64,000 bases of DNA, taken from Micromonosporaceae bacterium (GTDB lineage Bacteria; Actinomycetota; Actinomycetes; Mycobacteriales; Micromonosporaceae). Every line of letters starts with the position of its first letter. Positions within the stretch are counted from its first letter, which is position 1. Shown piece after piece: positions 1 to 13,889 of the stretch. The notes under the pieces are model-generated. The model was not told the DNA's origin and ran no database searches. It saw only the letters and a list, made by a program, of their open reading frames with translations. The translations under genes and the position numbers were made by a program. The stretch lies in contig WHTQ01000007.1 of the NCBI GenBank assembly GCA_009377645.1, positions 1 to 64,000 on the forward strand, given 5' to 3'.

Positions 1-141
1 GCAAACCCTAGCAAAAACAAAAACTAGACTCGCCAAAAACATAACACTTGGCACACGCTATCCAAAACACCCTGTCGAGTTCTCAAACAACAAACACACA
101 CCACAAACCCACCCAACAAAGGGAAGATCCACGGGGCAACT
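1..141 (-). other. rRNA operon 5' leader (16S gene lies beyond the left edge)
   Basis: On the minus strand this AT-richer stretch reads TTGTTTGAGAACTCGACAG followed by GTGTTTTGG. That is the signature of the transcribed leader before 16S rRNA in actinobacteria, which carries the antitermination and RNase III processing sequences. The mature 16S gene itself is not in the window. The promoter entry immediately upstream supports the reading. Placement of tyrS just upstream of an rRNA operon is an observation here; that the 16S gene follows is inference. Confidence 0.75.
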
Positions 142-146
142 GTAAC

Positions 147-175
147 AGCCTAGCTGACCGGTTTCGCACCGTCAA
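147..175 (-). promoter_or_regulatory. strong rRNA-type promoter
   Basis: On the minus strand TTGACG and TAGGCT are separated by exactly 17 bases, a near-consensus housekeeping sigma promoter. It points into the rRNA leader that runs off the left end. The start site would lie near base 140. Confidence 0.7.
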
Positions 176-197
176 CTCCGGGAAGCCCGGTTTGACG

Positions 198-222
198 TGG
201 ACCGCTCGGCTTGTCCGGTCCA
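198..222 (-). terminator. possible tyrS terminator hairpin
   Basis: TGGACCG and CGGTCCA form a perfect 7-bp stem with an 11-base loop just after the tyrS stop codon and before the rRNA promoter. There is no U-tract, so this is only a candidate for ending tyrS transcription. Confidence 0.3.
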
Positions 223-242
223 GGCTACCAGACCGACGCTGG

Positions 243-1547
243 CTACTGTAGCACCCGCTCCACCCCGGCCACGGTACGACGCCCCCGCCGCAGCACCAGG
301 AACCTCCCGTGCCGCAGCGCCTCCGCCGGAACCGGCGCGTCCGGGTCGGTGACCCGCTGGTTGTTGACGTACGCCCCGCCCTCGGCCACCGTCCGTCGGG
401 CCTGGTTGCGCCCCGCGACCAGACCGGCCGTGGTGAACAGCTCCGCCACGCTCGGCAGCTCGCCGCCGGGGCCGCCGGGCACCTGCACCAACCCGGCCTC
501 AGTCAGCGCCGCCCGCAGGGTCTCCGCCGCCAGCTCGTCCAACGACCCGCGGCCGAACAGCGCCTGGCTGGCCGCCACCGCTTGCCGGGCCTCCTGCTCA
601 CCGTGCACCAGCCGGGTGACCTCCTCGGCCAGCCGGCGCTGCGCCGCCCGAGCGGCCGGCCGCTGGGCGACCTCCTGCTCCAGCTCCTCGATCTCGGCCC
701 GGTCAAGAAAGGTGAACGTCCGCAACAGCCCCGGCGCCTGCGCATCCTCGACGTTGACGAAGTACTGGTAGAACGCGTACGGGCTGGTCAGCTCCGGGTC
801 AAGCCACAGCCCCCCACCGCCGCTGGACTTACCCAGCTTGCGCCCCTGCCCGTCGGTGATCAGCGGCGTCGCCAGCGCGTGCACGGTCTCGCCGGTGACC
901 CGGCGGACCAGGTCGGTCCCGGCGGTCAGGTTGCCCCACTGGTCGCTCCCGCCGGTCTGCAGCCGGCACCCGTACCGCCGGAACAGCTCCAGGTAGTCCA
1001 TCCCCTGCAGAACCTGGTAGCTGAACTCGGTGTAGCTGATCCCCTCCTCCGACTGGAGCCGGGCGCTAACCGCGTCCTTGGCGAGCATCCGGTTCACCCG
1101 GAAGTGCTTGCCGACATCCCGCAGGAACTCGATCGCGGTCAGCTCCGCGGTCCAGTCCAGGTTGTTGACCATCCGGGCCGCGTACTCGCCGGTGAAGTCG
1201 AGATGCGGCTCGATCTGGGCGCGGATCCGCTCCACCCACTCGGCCACCCGCTCCCGCGAGTGCAGCTGCCGCTCGGCGTCCCGGCCGCTCGGGTCGCCGA
1301 TCAGCCCGGTAGCGCCGCCGACCAGGGCCAGCGGCCGGTGCCCGGCCAGCTGCAGCCGGCGCAGGACGACGATCAGCACCAGATTGCCCACGTGCAGGCT
1401 CGGCGCGGTCGGATCGAAGCCGCCGTAGAAGGTCATCGGCCCGGCGGACAGCTCGACGCGCAGCGCGTCCAGGTCGGTCGAGAGCGCCACCAGCCCGCGC
1501 CACTGCAGGTCGTCCAGCAGATCAGTCACGCGCTGATTGTGCCGCAT
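243..1547 (-). CDS. tyrS: tyrosyl-tRNA synthetase
   Basis: This class I aminoacyl-tRNA synthetase charges tRNA-Tyr in the cytoplasm. The sequence shows the HIGH-type motif HVGN near residue 52 in [10 protein letters not shown], the KMSKS-type loop KLGKSSG near residue 235, and an S4-like RNA-binding tail with [20 protein letters not shown]. Length is normal for bacterial TyrRS. The ORF opens with ATG at 1547, but homologues begin at [13 protein letters not shown], so the GTG at 1529 is the likelier start. It is the last gene of the minus-strand block before the rRNA operon promoter and follows the glycosylase gene closely. I saw no T-box upstream. Confidence 0.96.
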   Translation of the reverse strand: MRHNQRVTDLLDDLQWRGLVALSTDLDALRVELSAGPMTFYGGFDPTAPSLHVGNLVLIVVLRRLQLAGHRPLALVGGATGLIGDPSGRDAERQLHSRERVAEWVERIRAQIEPHLDFTGEYAARMVNNLDWTAELTAIEFLRDVGKHFRVNRMLAKDAVSARLQSEEGISYTEFSYQVLQGMDYLELFRRYGCRLQTGGSDQWGNLTAGTDLVRRVTGETVHALATPLITDGQGRKLGKSSGGGGLWLDPELTSPYAFYQYFVNVEDAQAPGLLRTFTFLDRAEIEELEQEVAQRPAARAAQRRLAEEVTRLVHGEQEARQAVAASQALFGRGSLDELAAETLRAALTEAGLVQVPGGPGGELPSVAELFTTAGLVAGRNQARRTVAEGGAYVNNQRVTDPDAPVPAEALRHGRFLVLRRGRRTVAGVERVLQ

Positions 1548-1556
1548 CCGGACCGG

Positions 1557-2198
1557 TCACCGCCGCCGGGTTTGCCGCCGGTACGCGGAGACCGTCGGCT
1601 CGCCGGCCAGCCAGAACCGCCACGGAGTGTCGTGCCCGCCAGCCACCCCGACCCGAGGCCCGGAACGGATCCGGCCCTCGGCCGGCACAGCCGGCCCGGC
1701 TGGCACGGCCGACGAGGCCGGCTGGGCCGCCGGGGCCGGCGGGGCGAGCCGCACCAGCCCGCGACCATCCAACAGGTACCCGCCGTTGGCGGAGCCGTCG
1801 ATGCCGAGGGCCTGGGTCAGCCGGGCCGGCCCACGGGCGAGCTCCCGGTCGGAGCCGGCGGCCCGCCGACGCCCTCGGGCGGCGACCAGCCCGTCGACCA
1901 CCTCACCGGCGCGCAGCAGCACCGCCGAAGCCTCCCCTTCCGGTCCACACACCACGTTCGCGCACCAGTGCATCCCGTAGGTGAAGTAGACGTACAGGTG
2001 GCCGGGCGGCCCGAACATCACCGCGTTCCGGGCGGTGCGGCCGCCGTGGGCGTGCGAGGCCGGGTCGGCCCCGACCCCCGCGTACGCCTCCACCTCGGTC
2101 AGCCGGACCGTCACCCCGCCGGCGGTGACCAGGCAACCGAGCAACCCCCGAGCCGCCGGCACCACCGGCCCGCCGAGCAGGGCCGCCAAGTCCACCAC
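1557..2198 (-). CDS. DNA-3-methyladenine glycosylase (Mpg/AAG family)
   Basis: This is a base-excision repair enzyme that removes alkylated purines from DNA. It is hidden inside a longer ORF on the track. The motifs are [23 protein letters not shown] and [22 protein letters not shown], the family's active-site core, and [13 protein letters not shown] near residue 130. I chose the GTG at 2196-2198, 11 bases after the argH stop, because the family core begins just after it ([21 protein letters not shown]), giving 213 residues. It lies between argH and tyrS in the same direction, so it is probably cotranscribed with the arg operon tail. Confidence 0.88.
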   Translation of the reverse strand: MVDLAALLGGPVVPAARGLLGCLVTAGGVTVRLTEVEAYAGVGADPASHAHGGRTARNAVMFGPPGHLYVYFTYGMHWCANVVCGPEGEASAVLLRAGEVVDGLVAARGRRRAAGSDRELARGPARLTQALGIDGSANGGYLLDGRGLVRLAPPAPAAQPASSAVPAGPAVPAEGRIRSGPRVGVAGGHDTPWRFWLAGEPTVSAYRRQTRRR

Positions 2199-2209
2199 TG
2201 CGGGCCCGC

Positions 2210-3577
<1,368 letters not shown>

Positions 3578-4776
3578 TCACCCGGCCAGCCGGGCGTCCC
3601 GGGCGGTGGACAGCTTGCTGGGCAGCCCCCACAGGGTGACGAAGCCCTTGGCCAGCGACTGGTCGAAGCTGTCCCCGGTGTCGTAGGTAGCCAGCCCGAA
3701 GTCGTACAGCGACGCCTCCGAGCGCCGGCCGGTGACCACCGCCCGGCCCCCGTGCAGCACCAGCCGCACGTCCCCGGACACGTACCGCTGGGTCTGCTCG
3801 ATGAACCCGTCCAGCGCCGCCTTGAGCGGCGAGAACCAGAGCCCGTCGTAGACCAGCTCGCCCCACCGTTGGTCCACGGTCTTCTTGAACCGGGCCAGGT
3901 CCCGCTCGACGGTCACGTTCTCCAGCTCCTGGTGGGCGGTGATCAGCGCGAGCGCGCCCGGCGCCTCGTACACCTCCCGGCTTTTGATCCCGACCAGCCG
4001 GTCCTCCACCAGGTCGATCCGGCCCACCCCGGCCGCGCCGGCCCGCCGGTTCAGGATCGTGATCGCCTCCAGTGGACTGACCGGCGCCCCGTCCACCGCC
4101 ACCGGTGCCCCGGCCTCGAACGTGACCACCAGCTCGTCCGGCTCCCGCGGCGCCGCCGGGTCGGCGGTGTAGGTGTAGAGGTCCTCGATCGGCGCGTTCC
4201 AGATGTCCTCCAGGAACCCGGTCTCCACCGCCCGGCCCCACAGGTTCTGGTCGATCGAGTATGGAGACTTGGCGGTCACGTCGATCGGCAGGTCGTGCCG
4301 CTGGGCGTACGCGATCGCGGCATCCCGGGTCCAGGCATAGTCCCGGGCCGGGGCGACCACGGTCAGGTCCGGTGCCAGCGCCCCGATCCCGACCTCGAAC
4401 CGGACCTGGTCGTTACCCTTGCCGGTGCAGCCGTGCGCCACGATCGTGCCCCCGTGCCGACGGGCCGCCGCCACCAGGTGCCGCACGATCAGCGGCCGGC
4501 TCAGCGCCGAGACCAGTGGGTACCGGTTCAGGTAGAGTGCGTTCGCCCGTAGCGCCGGCAGGCAGAAGTCGGCGGCGAACTCGGCCCGCGCGTCGACCAC
4601 TTCGGACTCCACCGCGCCGCAGGCAAGTGCCCGCTTGCGGATCACCTCGAGGTCCTCGCCGCCCTGGCCCACGTCCACCGCTACCGCCACCACCTCGGCA
4701 CCGGTCCGCTCGGCCAGGTACGGAATGGCCACGGACGTGTCCAGCCCCCCGGAGTACGCGAGGACTACCCGCTCGG

Positions 4777-4780
<4 letters not shown>
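3578..4780 (-). CDS. argG: argininosuccinate synthase
   Basis: It joins citrulline and aspartate using ATP, the seventh arginine step. The N-terminal PP-loop AYSGGLDTS (residues 8-16) binds ATP, and [13 protein letters not shown] near residue 116 is the family signature. At 400 residues it is full length. Its ATG overlaps the argR stop as ATGA and is preceded by GGGGAAG, indicating translational coupling in the operon. Only the operator before argC is evident as a regulatory site. Confidence 0.97.
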
Positions 4781-8363
<3,583 letters not shown>

Positions 8364-8367
<4 letters not shown>

Positions 8368-9368
8368 GGGGACATCCCGTCCGCGGACAGGCCGGCGGTC
8401 TCGGGCAGCCCGAGCATCAGGTTGGCGCACTGCACCGCCTGCCCCGCCGCACCCTTGCCGAGGTTGTCCAGCGCGCTGACCACCACGATCCGGCCGGCGC
8501 TGGCGTCCACTGTCGCCTGCAGCAGGCAGCTGTTCGCGCCCAGGGTGGCGGCGGTGTGCGGCCAGGCACCCTCCGGCAGCAGGCGCATGAACGGCTCATC
8601 CCGGTACGCGGAGCCGAGCACCTCCCGCGGCGCGGAGCTGCCGACCGGACGGGCCGTGACGGTGGCCAGGATGCCCCGCGGCAACGGGGCCAGCACCGGC
8701 GTGAACGACAGGCTGGCCGCCCCGGTGGCCTGGATGATCTCGGGCAGGTGCTGGTGCGCCCCGACCTTGTAGGCGGACAGGTCACCGGCCACCTCGCTGG
8801 CCAGCAGGTGCGGCTTCGGCTCCCGGCCGGCGCCGGAGGTGCCGGAGGCGGCGACCACCACCACGTCGTCCGGGTCGGCGGCGCGAGCGGCCAGCAGCGG
8901 CGCCAGCGCCAGCGCGATCGCGGTGGCGTAGCAGCCGGGCACCGCCACCCGGGTGGCGCCGGCGACCCCGGCCCGCTGGCCGGGCAGCTCCGGCAGCCCG
9001 TAGGTCCAGGCGCCCGCGTACGGCCCGCCGTACCACTGCTGCCAGGCCGCCGGGTCGGCCAGCCGGTGGTCGGCGCCTAGGTCGACCACCCGGGTGCCGG
9101 CCGGCAGCGCCGCCGCCAGCGCCCCGGACTCGCCGTGCGGCAGCGCCAGGAACACCAGATCCGCCCCGGCCAGCGCGGCCGGGCCGGTGGCCGCCAGCGG
9201 CAGCTCCCGGTAGGAGGACAGGTGCGGATGGACGGAGCCGACCAGCGCGCCGGCCCGCTGGTGCGCGGTGGCGGCGGCCAGCTCCAGCTCCGGATGCCCG
9301 GCGATCAGGCGCAGCAGCTCGCCACCGGCGTACCCGCTGGCACCGGCCACCGCGACCCGAACTCCCAT
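8364..9368 (-). CDS. argC: N-acetyl-gamma-glutamyl-phosphate reductase
   Basis: This NADPH-dependent reductase makes N-acetylglutamate semialdehyde. The Rossmann motif [15 protein letters not shown] opens the protein, and [15 protein letters not shown] near residue 146 contains the catalytic cysteine. Length is 334 residues. The ATG at 9368 is preceded by GGGAGGG. It is the first gene of the arg operon, with an operator-like palindrome directly upstream. Confidence 0.96.
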
Positions 9369-9378
9369 GATCCCTCCC

Positions 9379-9410
9379 GCATGACTATGCAGACGAGGTT
9401 ATCATGATGC
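9379..9410 (-). promoter_or_regulatory. ArgR operator (ARG box) and argC -10 region
   Basis: The short gap before argC contains the palindrome GCATGACTATGC, with half-sites GCAT and ATGC, followed by the second palindrome ATCATGAT. GATAAC on the minus strand is a reasonable -10. Paired palindromic half-sites before argC are what the ArgR hexamer binds in other bacteria, and argR lies in this operon. The assignment to ArgR is inferred from position and symmetry. Confidence 0.6.
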
Positions 9411-9428
9411 GGATGGGCCGGACCAGGG

Positions 9429-10658
9429 TCAGCCCTTGACGCGTACGCCGGCCTTCCAGACTCCGGTGATCCGGGCCGGATCGGCCAGCACCGACAGGTC
9501 GGCGAGCGGGTCGGCGGCCAGGGTGAGCAGGTCGGCGTCGAAGCCGGGCACCAGCTGGCCGGAGCGCGGGGCCTGCGGGCCCAGCGTGGCCGGCCCGGTG
9601 GCGGTGGCGGCCTCGATCGCCTCCAGCGGCGTGAACCCGCACTCGGCCAGCAGCGGCAGCTCGTGCCCGTTGCGGCCCCAGGAGACCGGCAGGTCGCTGC
9701 CGGACAGCGACAGGTCGGTACCCATCGCGACGGTCACCCCGGCCTCCCGGGCCAGCGCCACCGCGGCGGCGTGCTGGTCGGCGATCGCGGTCAGCTTCTC
9801 CATCGCGTACGGCGGGGCGGCCTTGCTGTCCAGCAGGTCGCGCACGATCGTGCGGGTGGTGACCAGGATCGCGCCGCTCTCCCGCATCGCCGCGGCCGCC
9901 TCCTCGTCCAGGTAGGTGCCGTGCTCGATGGTACGTACGCCGGCAGCCAGCGCGGCCATGATCCCCGGCTTGCCGTGACAGTGGGCCGCCACCACCCGGT
10001 CGGCCAGCCCCGCCACCTCCACGATCGCCCGCAGCTCGGCGTCGGTGAGCTGCTGGTGGATCGGGTGGTCGATCTCGGAGAGGACCCCGCCGGAGGCGCA
10101 GATCTTGATCACCCGGGCGTTCTTGCGCAGCTGCTCCCGGACCGCCCGGGCGCACTCGGCCGGCCCGTCGGCCAGCCGCAGCTCGCCCCCGGCGGCGCCG
10201 AACTCGTGCACCCAGGACAGCGGGTGGCTGTGCAGGTCGCCGTGCCCGCCGGTGGCCGACAGGATGGCGCCGGCGGCGTAGATGTGAGGGCCGGCCACCC
10301 GGCCCTCGTCGACCGCCCGGGCCAGGTGCACGCCGAGCCCACCCACCTCCCGGACGCTGGTGACTCCGGCGTCCAGCGCGGCCCGCAGGTCGGCGGTGGC
10401 CCGGGCCGCCCGCAGCGCGATCGGTTCCAGCGAGAGCCGGGTGAAGTCCAGCGAACGGGTGCCGAGGAAGTGCCCGTGGCACTCCCACAGCCCGGGCATC
10501 ACCGCCGGCGCCCGGATGGTGGTCGCCTCCGGGGTGGCCGGAGCGGTCGGGGCTGGTCCGGCGTAGCTGATGGTCGCGTCGTCGACCACGACGACGGCGT
10601 CCCGGATCGGCTCCCCGCGGCCGGGGACCAGCAGGTCGGTCTCGAAGCGCACAGTCAT
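9429..10658 (-). CDS. amidohydrolase, imidazolonepropionase/prolidase-like
   Basis: This is a metal-dependent hydrolase of the amidohydrolase superfamily; the substrate is unknown. Seen are the metal-binding PGLWECHGH near residue 60, the lysine region VIKICASGG near 180, AAHCHGK and EHGTYLD histidine motifs, and the catalytic aspartate in MGTDLSLSG near 310. The best start is the ATG at 10658 (MTVRFETDLL); a TTG 12 bases upstream behind GGAGG is an alternative. It ends just before the argC promoter and is divergent from gnd. The family contains Xaa-Pro dipeptidases and organophosphate-degrading enzymes, so a peptidase role is only possible. Confidence 0.85.
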   Translation of the reverse strand: MTVRFETDLLVPGRGEPIRDAVVVVDDATISYAGPAPTAPATPEATTIRAPAVMPGLWECHGHFLGTRSLDFTRLSLEPIALRAARATADLRAALDAGVTSVREVGGLGVHLARAVDEGRVAGPHIYAAGAILSATGGHGDLHSHPLSWVHEFGAAGGELRLADGPAECARAVREQLRKNARVIKICASGGVLSEIDHPIHQQLTDAELRAIVEVAGLADRVVAAHCHGKPGIMAALAAGVRTIEHGTYLDEEAAAAMRESGAILVTTRTIVRDLLDSKAAPPYAMEKLTAIADQHAAAVALAREAGVTVAMGTDLSLSGSDLPVSWGRNGHELPLLAECGFTPLEAIEAATATGPATLGPQAPRSGQLVPGFDADLLTLAADPLADLSVLADPARITGVWKAGVRVKG

Positions 10659-10748
10659 GCGCCCACCCAACCGAACCTCCGGTTCCCGCGCAACCCCGGC
10701 CGGTCCCGTAACCTGAGGCTGCGGACCAGCAGACCAGACGGGGGCAGT

Positions 10749-12191
10749 GTGGAGCAGTCGCAGCAGCGGGCACGCATCGGGGTGGTCGGGCTAGCGGTGA
10801 TGGGCAGCAACCTGGCCCGGAACCTGGCCCGGCACGGCCATCCGGTGGCGGTCTACAACCGCACCCGGGCCCGCACCGACAAGCTGGTCGCCGAGCACGG
10901 CCAAGCGGGCCCGCTGATCCCGGTGGGCAGCCCGGCCGAGCTGGTCGCGGCGCTGCAGCGGCCGCGACGGGTGTTGCTGATGGTGAAGGCCGGTGCCCCC
11001 ACCGACGCGGTGATCGACGAGCTGACGCCGCTGCTGGAGTCCGGGGACGTGCTGGTGGACGGTGGGAACGCCCACTTCGCCGACACCCAGCGGCGGGAGG
11101 CCACGCTGCGGGCGCGCGGTCTGCACTTCGTGGGCACCGGGGTGTCCGGCGGTGAGGAGGGGGCGCTGCACGGGCCGAGCATCATGCCCGGCGGCTCCGC
11201 CGAGGCGTACCGGTCGCTGGCCCCGATGCTGACCGACATCGCGGCGAAGGCCGAGGACGGTGCGCCGTGCGTGACGCACGTCGGGCCGGGCGGCGCCGGC
11301 CACTTCGTGAAGATGGTCCACAACGGCATCGAGTACGCGGACATGCAGCTGATCGCCGAGGCGTACGACCTGCTCCGGCACGCCGCCGGGCTTCCGCCGG
11401 ACCGGATCGCGGCGGTTTTCGCGACCTGGAACGGCGGCCGGCTGCGCTCCTACCTGGTGGAGATCACGGCCGAGCTGCTGTCGCATGTGGACCTCGACAC
11501 CGGGCAGCCGTTCGTGGACGTGGTGCTGGACCAGGCCGAGCAGAAGGGCACCGGCCGGTGGACGGTGCAGACCGCGCTCGAGCTGGGGGTGCCGGTCAGC
11601 GGGATCGCCGAGGCGGTATTCGCCCGGTCGCTGTCCGGCCACGCCGGGCTGCGGGCCGCCGCCCAGAGCCTGCCCGGCCCGGCGGACGGAGCCGCCGCCG
11701 GCGACGGGTTCGCCGACGCCGTGGAGCAGGCGCTGTACGCGTCGAAGATCATCGCGTACGCGCAGGGCTTCCACCAGATCCGGGCCGGCAGCGACGAGTA
11801 CGGCTGGGGCATCGACCTCGGTGCGGTGGCCGGGATCTGGCGGGCCGGCTGCATCATCCGGGCCGACTTCCTGGACCGGATCCGGGCCGCCTTCGACACC
11901 GACCCGGCGCTGCCGAGCCTGCTCACCGCCCCGGCCTTCGCCGAGGCGCTGGGCGCGGCGCAGGACGGCTGGCGGCGGGTCGTGGCCACGGCGGCCCGGC
12001 TCGGCATCCCCGTGCCCGGGTTCGCGGCGGCACTGTCCTACTACGACAGTCTGCGGGCGCGGCGACTGCCGGCCGCCCTGATCCAGGCCCAGCGGGACTA
12101 CTTCGGAGCGCACACCTACCGGCGGGTGGACCGGGACGGGGTGTTTCACACACTGTGGGGCGCGGACCGCACCGAGCAGCCGGCGGAGTGA
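10749..12191 (+). CDS. gnd: 6-phosphogluconate dehydrogenase, decarboxylating
   Basis: It oxidises 6-phosphogluconate to ribulose 5-phosphate with NADPH production in the pentose phosphate pathway. The N-terminal Rossmann motif is GVVGLAVMGSNLARNLARHG. The substrate signature GPGGAGHFVKMVHNGIEYADMQLIAEAYDL lies near residue 180, and the C-terminal part includes SALSYYDS-type and QRDYFGAHTYRR sequences. I chose the GTG at 10749 behind GGGGG, giving 480 residues, the usual long-form length. It is monocistronic and divergent from the amidohydrolase gene. Confidence 0.96.
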   Translation: MEQSQQRARIGVVGLAVMGSNLARNLARHGHPVAVYNRTRARTDKLVAEHGQAGPLIPVGSPAELVAALQRPRRVLLMVKAGAPTDAVIDELTPLLESGDVLVDGGNAHFADTQRREATLRARGLHFVGTGVSGGEEGALHGPSIMPGGSAEAYRSLAPMLTDIAAKAEDGAPCVTHVGPGGAGHFVKMVHNGIEYADMQLIAEAYDLLRHAAGLPPDRIAAVFATWNGGRLRSYLVEITAELLSHVDLDTGQPFVDVVLDQAEQKGTGRWTVQTALELGVPVSGIAEAVFARSLSGHAGLRAAAQSLPGPADGAAAGDGFADAVEQALYASKIIAYAQGFHQIRAGSDEYGWGIDLGAVAGIWRAGCIIRADFLDRIRAAFDTDPALPSLLTAPAFAEALGAAQDGWRRVVATAARLGIPVPGFAAALSYYDSLRARRLPAALIQAQRDYFGAHTYRRVDRDGVFHTLWGADRTEQPAE

Positions 12192-12231
12192 GGCGCCGCA
12201 CGCCGCCCCGGGACGGGTGGTGCTGTCCACC

Positions 12232-12271
12232 GACATACCACACAGGTATCGCGATACCTGTGTGGTATGTC
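12232..12271. promoter_or_regulatory. 40-bp perfect palindrome, probable tandem operator
   Basis: GACATACCACACAGGTATCG is followed at once by its exact reverse complement. Each half holds an ATACC-N5-GGTAT motif, so the site reads as two 15-bp operators separated by CGCG. It is markedly less GC-rich than its surroundings and ends 45 bases before the NUDIX start codon. There is no U-tract, which argues against a simple terminator. The binding protein is unknown; GntR-type regulators bind sites of this form. Confidence 0.7.
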
Positions 12272-12316
12272 CGGGACGCATTACGGCCCATCCCGCCGGG
12301 GTGACAGACTCGGCTG

Positions 12317-12970
12317 GTGAGCGACTCCGGGCAGCGGCTGCACGCGATCGCGGTGGAGCTGGCGGCGATGGCGCAGAACGGGCTCAACTACGCCACCGAC
12401 CGGTACGACCTGGACCGCTACCAGCGGCTGCAGGGCGCCGCCGCGGACATCCTGGGAGTGCTCGGCGACTGCGACGCCGGCGAGCTGCGCAGCGCGCTGG
12501 CGGCCGAGCGCGGCCACGCCACCCCGAAAGTGGACGTACGCGGTGCGCTGTTCGACCAGACCGGGCGGGTGCTTCTGGTACGCGAGCGCAGCGACGGCGG
12601 GTGGACCCTGCCCGGCGGCTGGGCCGACGCGCTGGACTCGCCGGCGGTCGCGGTGGAGCGGGAGTTCGCCGAGGAGGCCGGCTTGGCGGTCCGGGCCACC
12701 CGGCTGGTAGCGGTGCACGACGGCTCCCGGCGCAACGGCCACGGCGCCACCCCGTGGCACATCTACAAGCTGTTCTTCGAGGTACGGCGGCGCGACGGCT
12801 CCGACCCGGACGCCGAACCGGTGGCCGGACTGGACGGCGAGACCACCGACGTCGGCTTCTTCGCGCTGGACCGGCTGCCGGCGCTGTCGAGCCGCCGCTG
12901 CACCGCCGAGCAGCTGCGGCTGCTGGCGGCCCACCACGCCGACCCGCAGCTGCCGGTCAGCTTCGACTAA
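12317..12970 (+). CDS. NUDIX hydrolase with N-terminal NUDIX_N-like domain
   Basis: It probably hydrolyses a nucleoside diphosphate-linked compound such as ADP-ribose; the substrate is not established. Residues 1-65 (QRLHAIAVELAAMAQNGLNYATDRYDLDRYQRL) form the helical N-terminal domain found on some ADP-ribose pyrophosphatase-like proteins. The Nudix box near residue 95 reads GWADALDSPAVAVEREFAEEAGL; the REFAEEAGL metal-binding core is intact and Asp replaces the first Glu. It starts at GTG 12317 with weak Shine-Dalgarno pairing. The 40-bp palindrome upstream suggests tight transcriptional control. It ends convergently with the next gene, sharing CTAA. Confidence 0.88.
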   Translation: MSDSGQRLHAIAVELAAMAQNGLNYATDRYDLDRYQRLQGAAADILGVLGDCDAGELRSALAAERGHATPKVDVRGALFDQTGRVLLVRERSDGGWTLPGGWADALDSPAVAVEREFAEEAGLAVRATRLVAVHDGSRRNGHGATPWHIYKLFFEVRRRDGSDPDAEPVAGLDGETTDVGFFALDRLPALSSRRCTAEQLRLLAAHHADPQLPVSFD

Positions 12971-13875
12971 CCGTCCGCCGCGGCGCCGCCGGCCGGCTCG
13001 TCGCCGCCGCCCGGCGTGGCCGGGGTCCCGTGCCGGCGCCGGCGGGCGGTCCAGATCCCGACCGCGGCCAGCGCTCCCACCAGGGTCGCGGTGACCACCA
13101 GCCCCGCCAGGCCGCCGCCCGCGCCGCCCGGTTCGTCGGTGGTACGGGCGGCCGGGTCACCCGGCAGCGCGGGTGCGGCGGTGCCGCCGCCGGTCGGGGT
13201 CGGGCCGGTCGCACCCGGCGAGGGCGGGCCGCTCGACCCACCGGCGGACGGCCCACCAGCCGGCGACCGGTCCTGCGGCCGCTCATCCCCGCCCGCGGAC
13301 GGGTCCCGGTCGGCCGGAACGTCACCGCCGCCCGCCGGCGAGTCCGCATCGCCCGGCTCATCCCCGGGTGGGTCGCGGTCCGGCGGGTCGTCGTCCGGCG
13401 GGTCGTCGTCCGCCGGGGGCGGTGGGGCGGGTGGCGCCGGTGGCGGCACGCCGGGCGGGTCGGCGGCGCCGAACGCCCAGCCCTCCACCGTGCCCGGCGT
13501 CGGGTCGAAGCTGCCGGCCCCCCGGGAGCTGAACTGCCAGGAGCCGCCCCGCTCGGCGTGCCAGTAGGACCAGTAGGCGTCCTGCGGGGCGCCGTTGCAC
13601 GGGTTGGGCAGCCCATCGATCTGGCAGACCAGCCCGGGCTGGCGGGGCACGAACGCGTACCCGAAGCCGGCACCGGTCAGGGCGGCCAGGCCGGTGGCGG
13701 GGTCGCCGGGTGCGCAGCGCACGGCGACCCCGCCACCGAGCCCGGCGAAGTCCACTACCACGGTCACACCCCGGGCGTCCGGGCAGGCCGCGGCGGCGGC
13801 CGGCGAGGCCGGCGCCGCCACGGCCAGCCCGGCTCCCAGCACCGCCACCGCGGCCAGTCGCGCGATCCGGTTCAT
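12967..13875 (-). CDS. surface-anchored DUF4430/transcobalamin beta-domain-like protein
   Basis: This is a predicted secreted, membrane-anchored protein of 302 residues. A signal peptide (MNRIARLAAVAVLGAGLAVAAPASPAAAAA) precedes a compact domain at 32-135 with VTVVVDFAGLGGG, VCQIDGLPNPC and DAYWSYWHAERGGSWQFSS, resembling the DUF4430 fold that forms the C-terminal cobalamin-capping domain of transcobalamin and intrinsic factor. A long Pro/Asp/Gly linker (about 150-255) leads to one transmembrane helix (VVTATLVGALAAVGIW) and a basic tail. It follows the alpha-barrel gene by 14 bases, under the cobalamin riboswitch. Corrinoid binding is inferred from fold resemblance plus riboswitch control. 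Confidence 0.75.
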   Translation of the reverse strand: MNRIARLAAVAVLGAGLAVAAPASPAAAAACPDARGVTVVVDFAGLGGGVAVRCAPGDPATGLAALTGAGFGYAFVPRQPGLVCQIDGLPNPCNGAPQDAYWSYWHAERGGSWQFSSRGAGSFDPTPGTVEGWAFGAADPPGVPPPAPPAPPPPADDDPPDDDPPDRDPPGDEPGDADSPAGGGDVPADRDPSAGGDERPQDRSPAGGPSAGGSSGPPSPGATGPTPTGGGTAAPALPGDPAARTTDEPGGAGGGLAGLVVTATLVGALAAVGIWTARRRRHGTPATPGGGDEPAGGAAADG

Positions 13876-13889
13876 GGCAGCGCCCCGGG

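Noticed and set aside
1548-1556. T-box upstream of tyrS
   Set aside because: The preceding gene ends within ten bases of the start, so there is no room, and no T-box sequence was seen.
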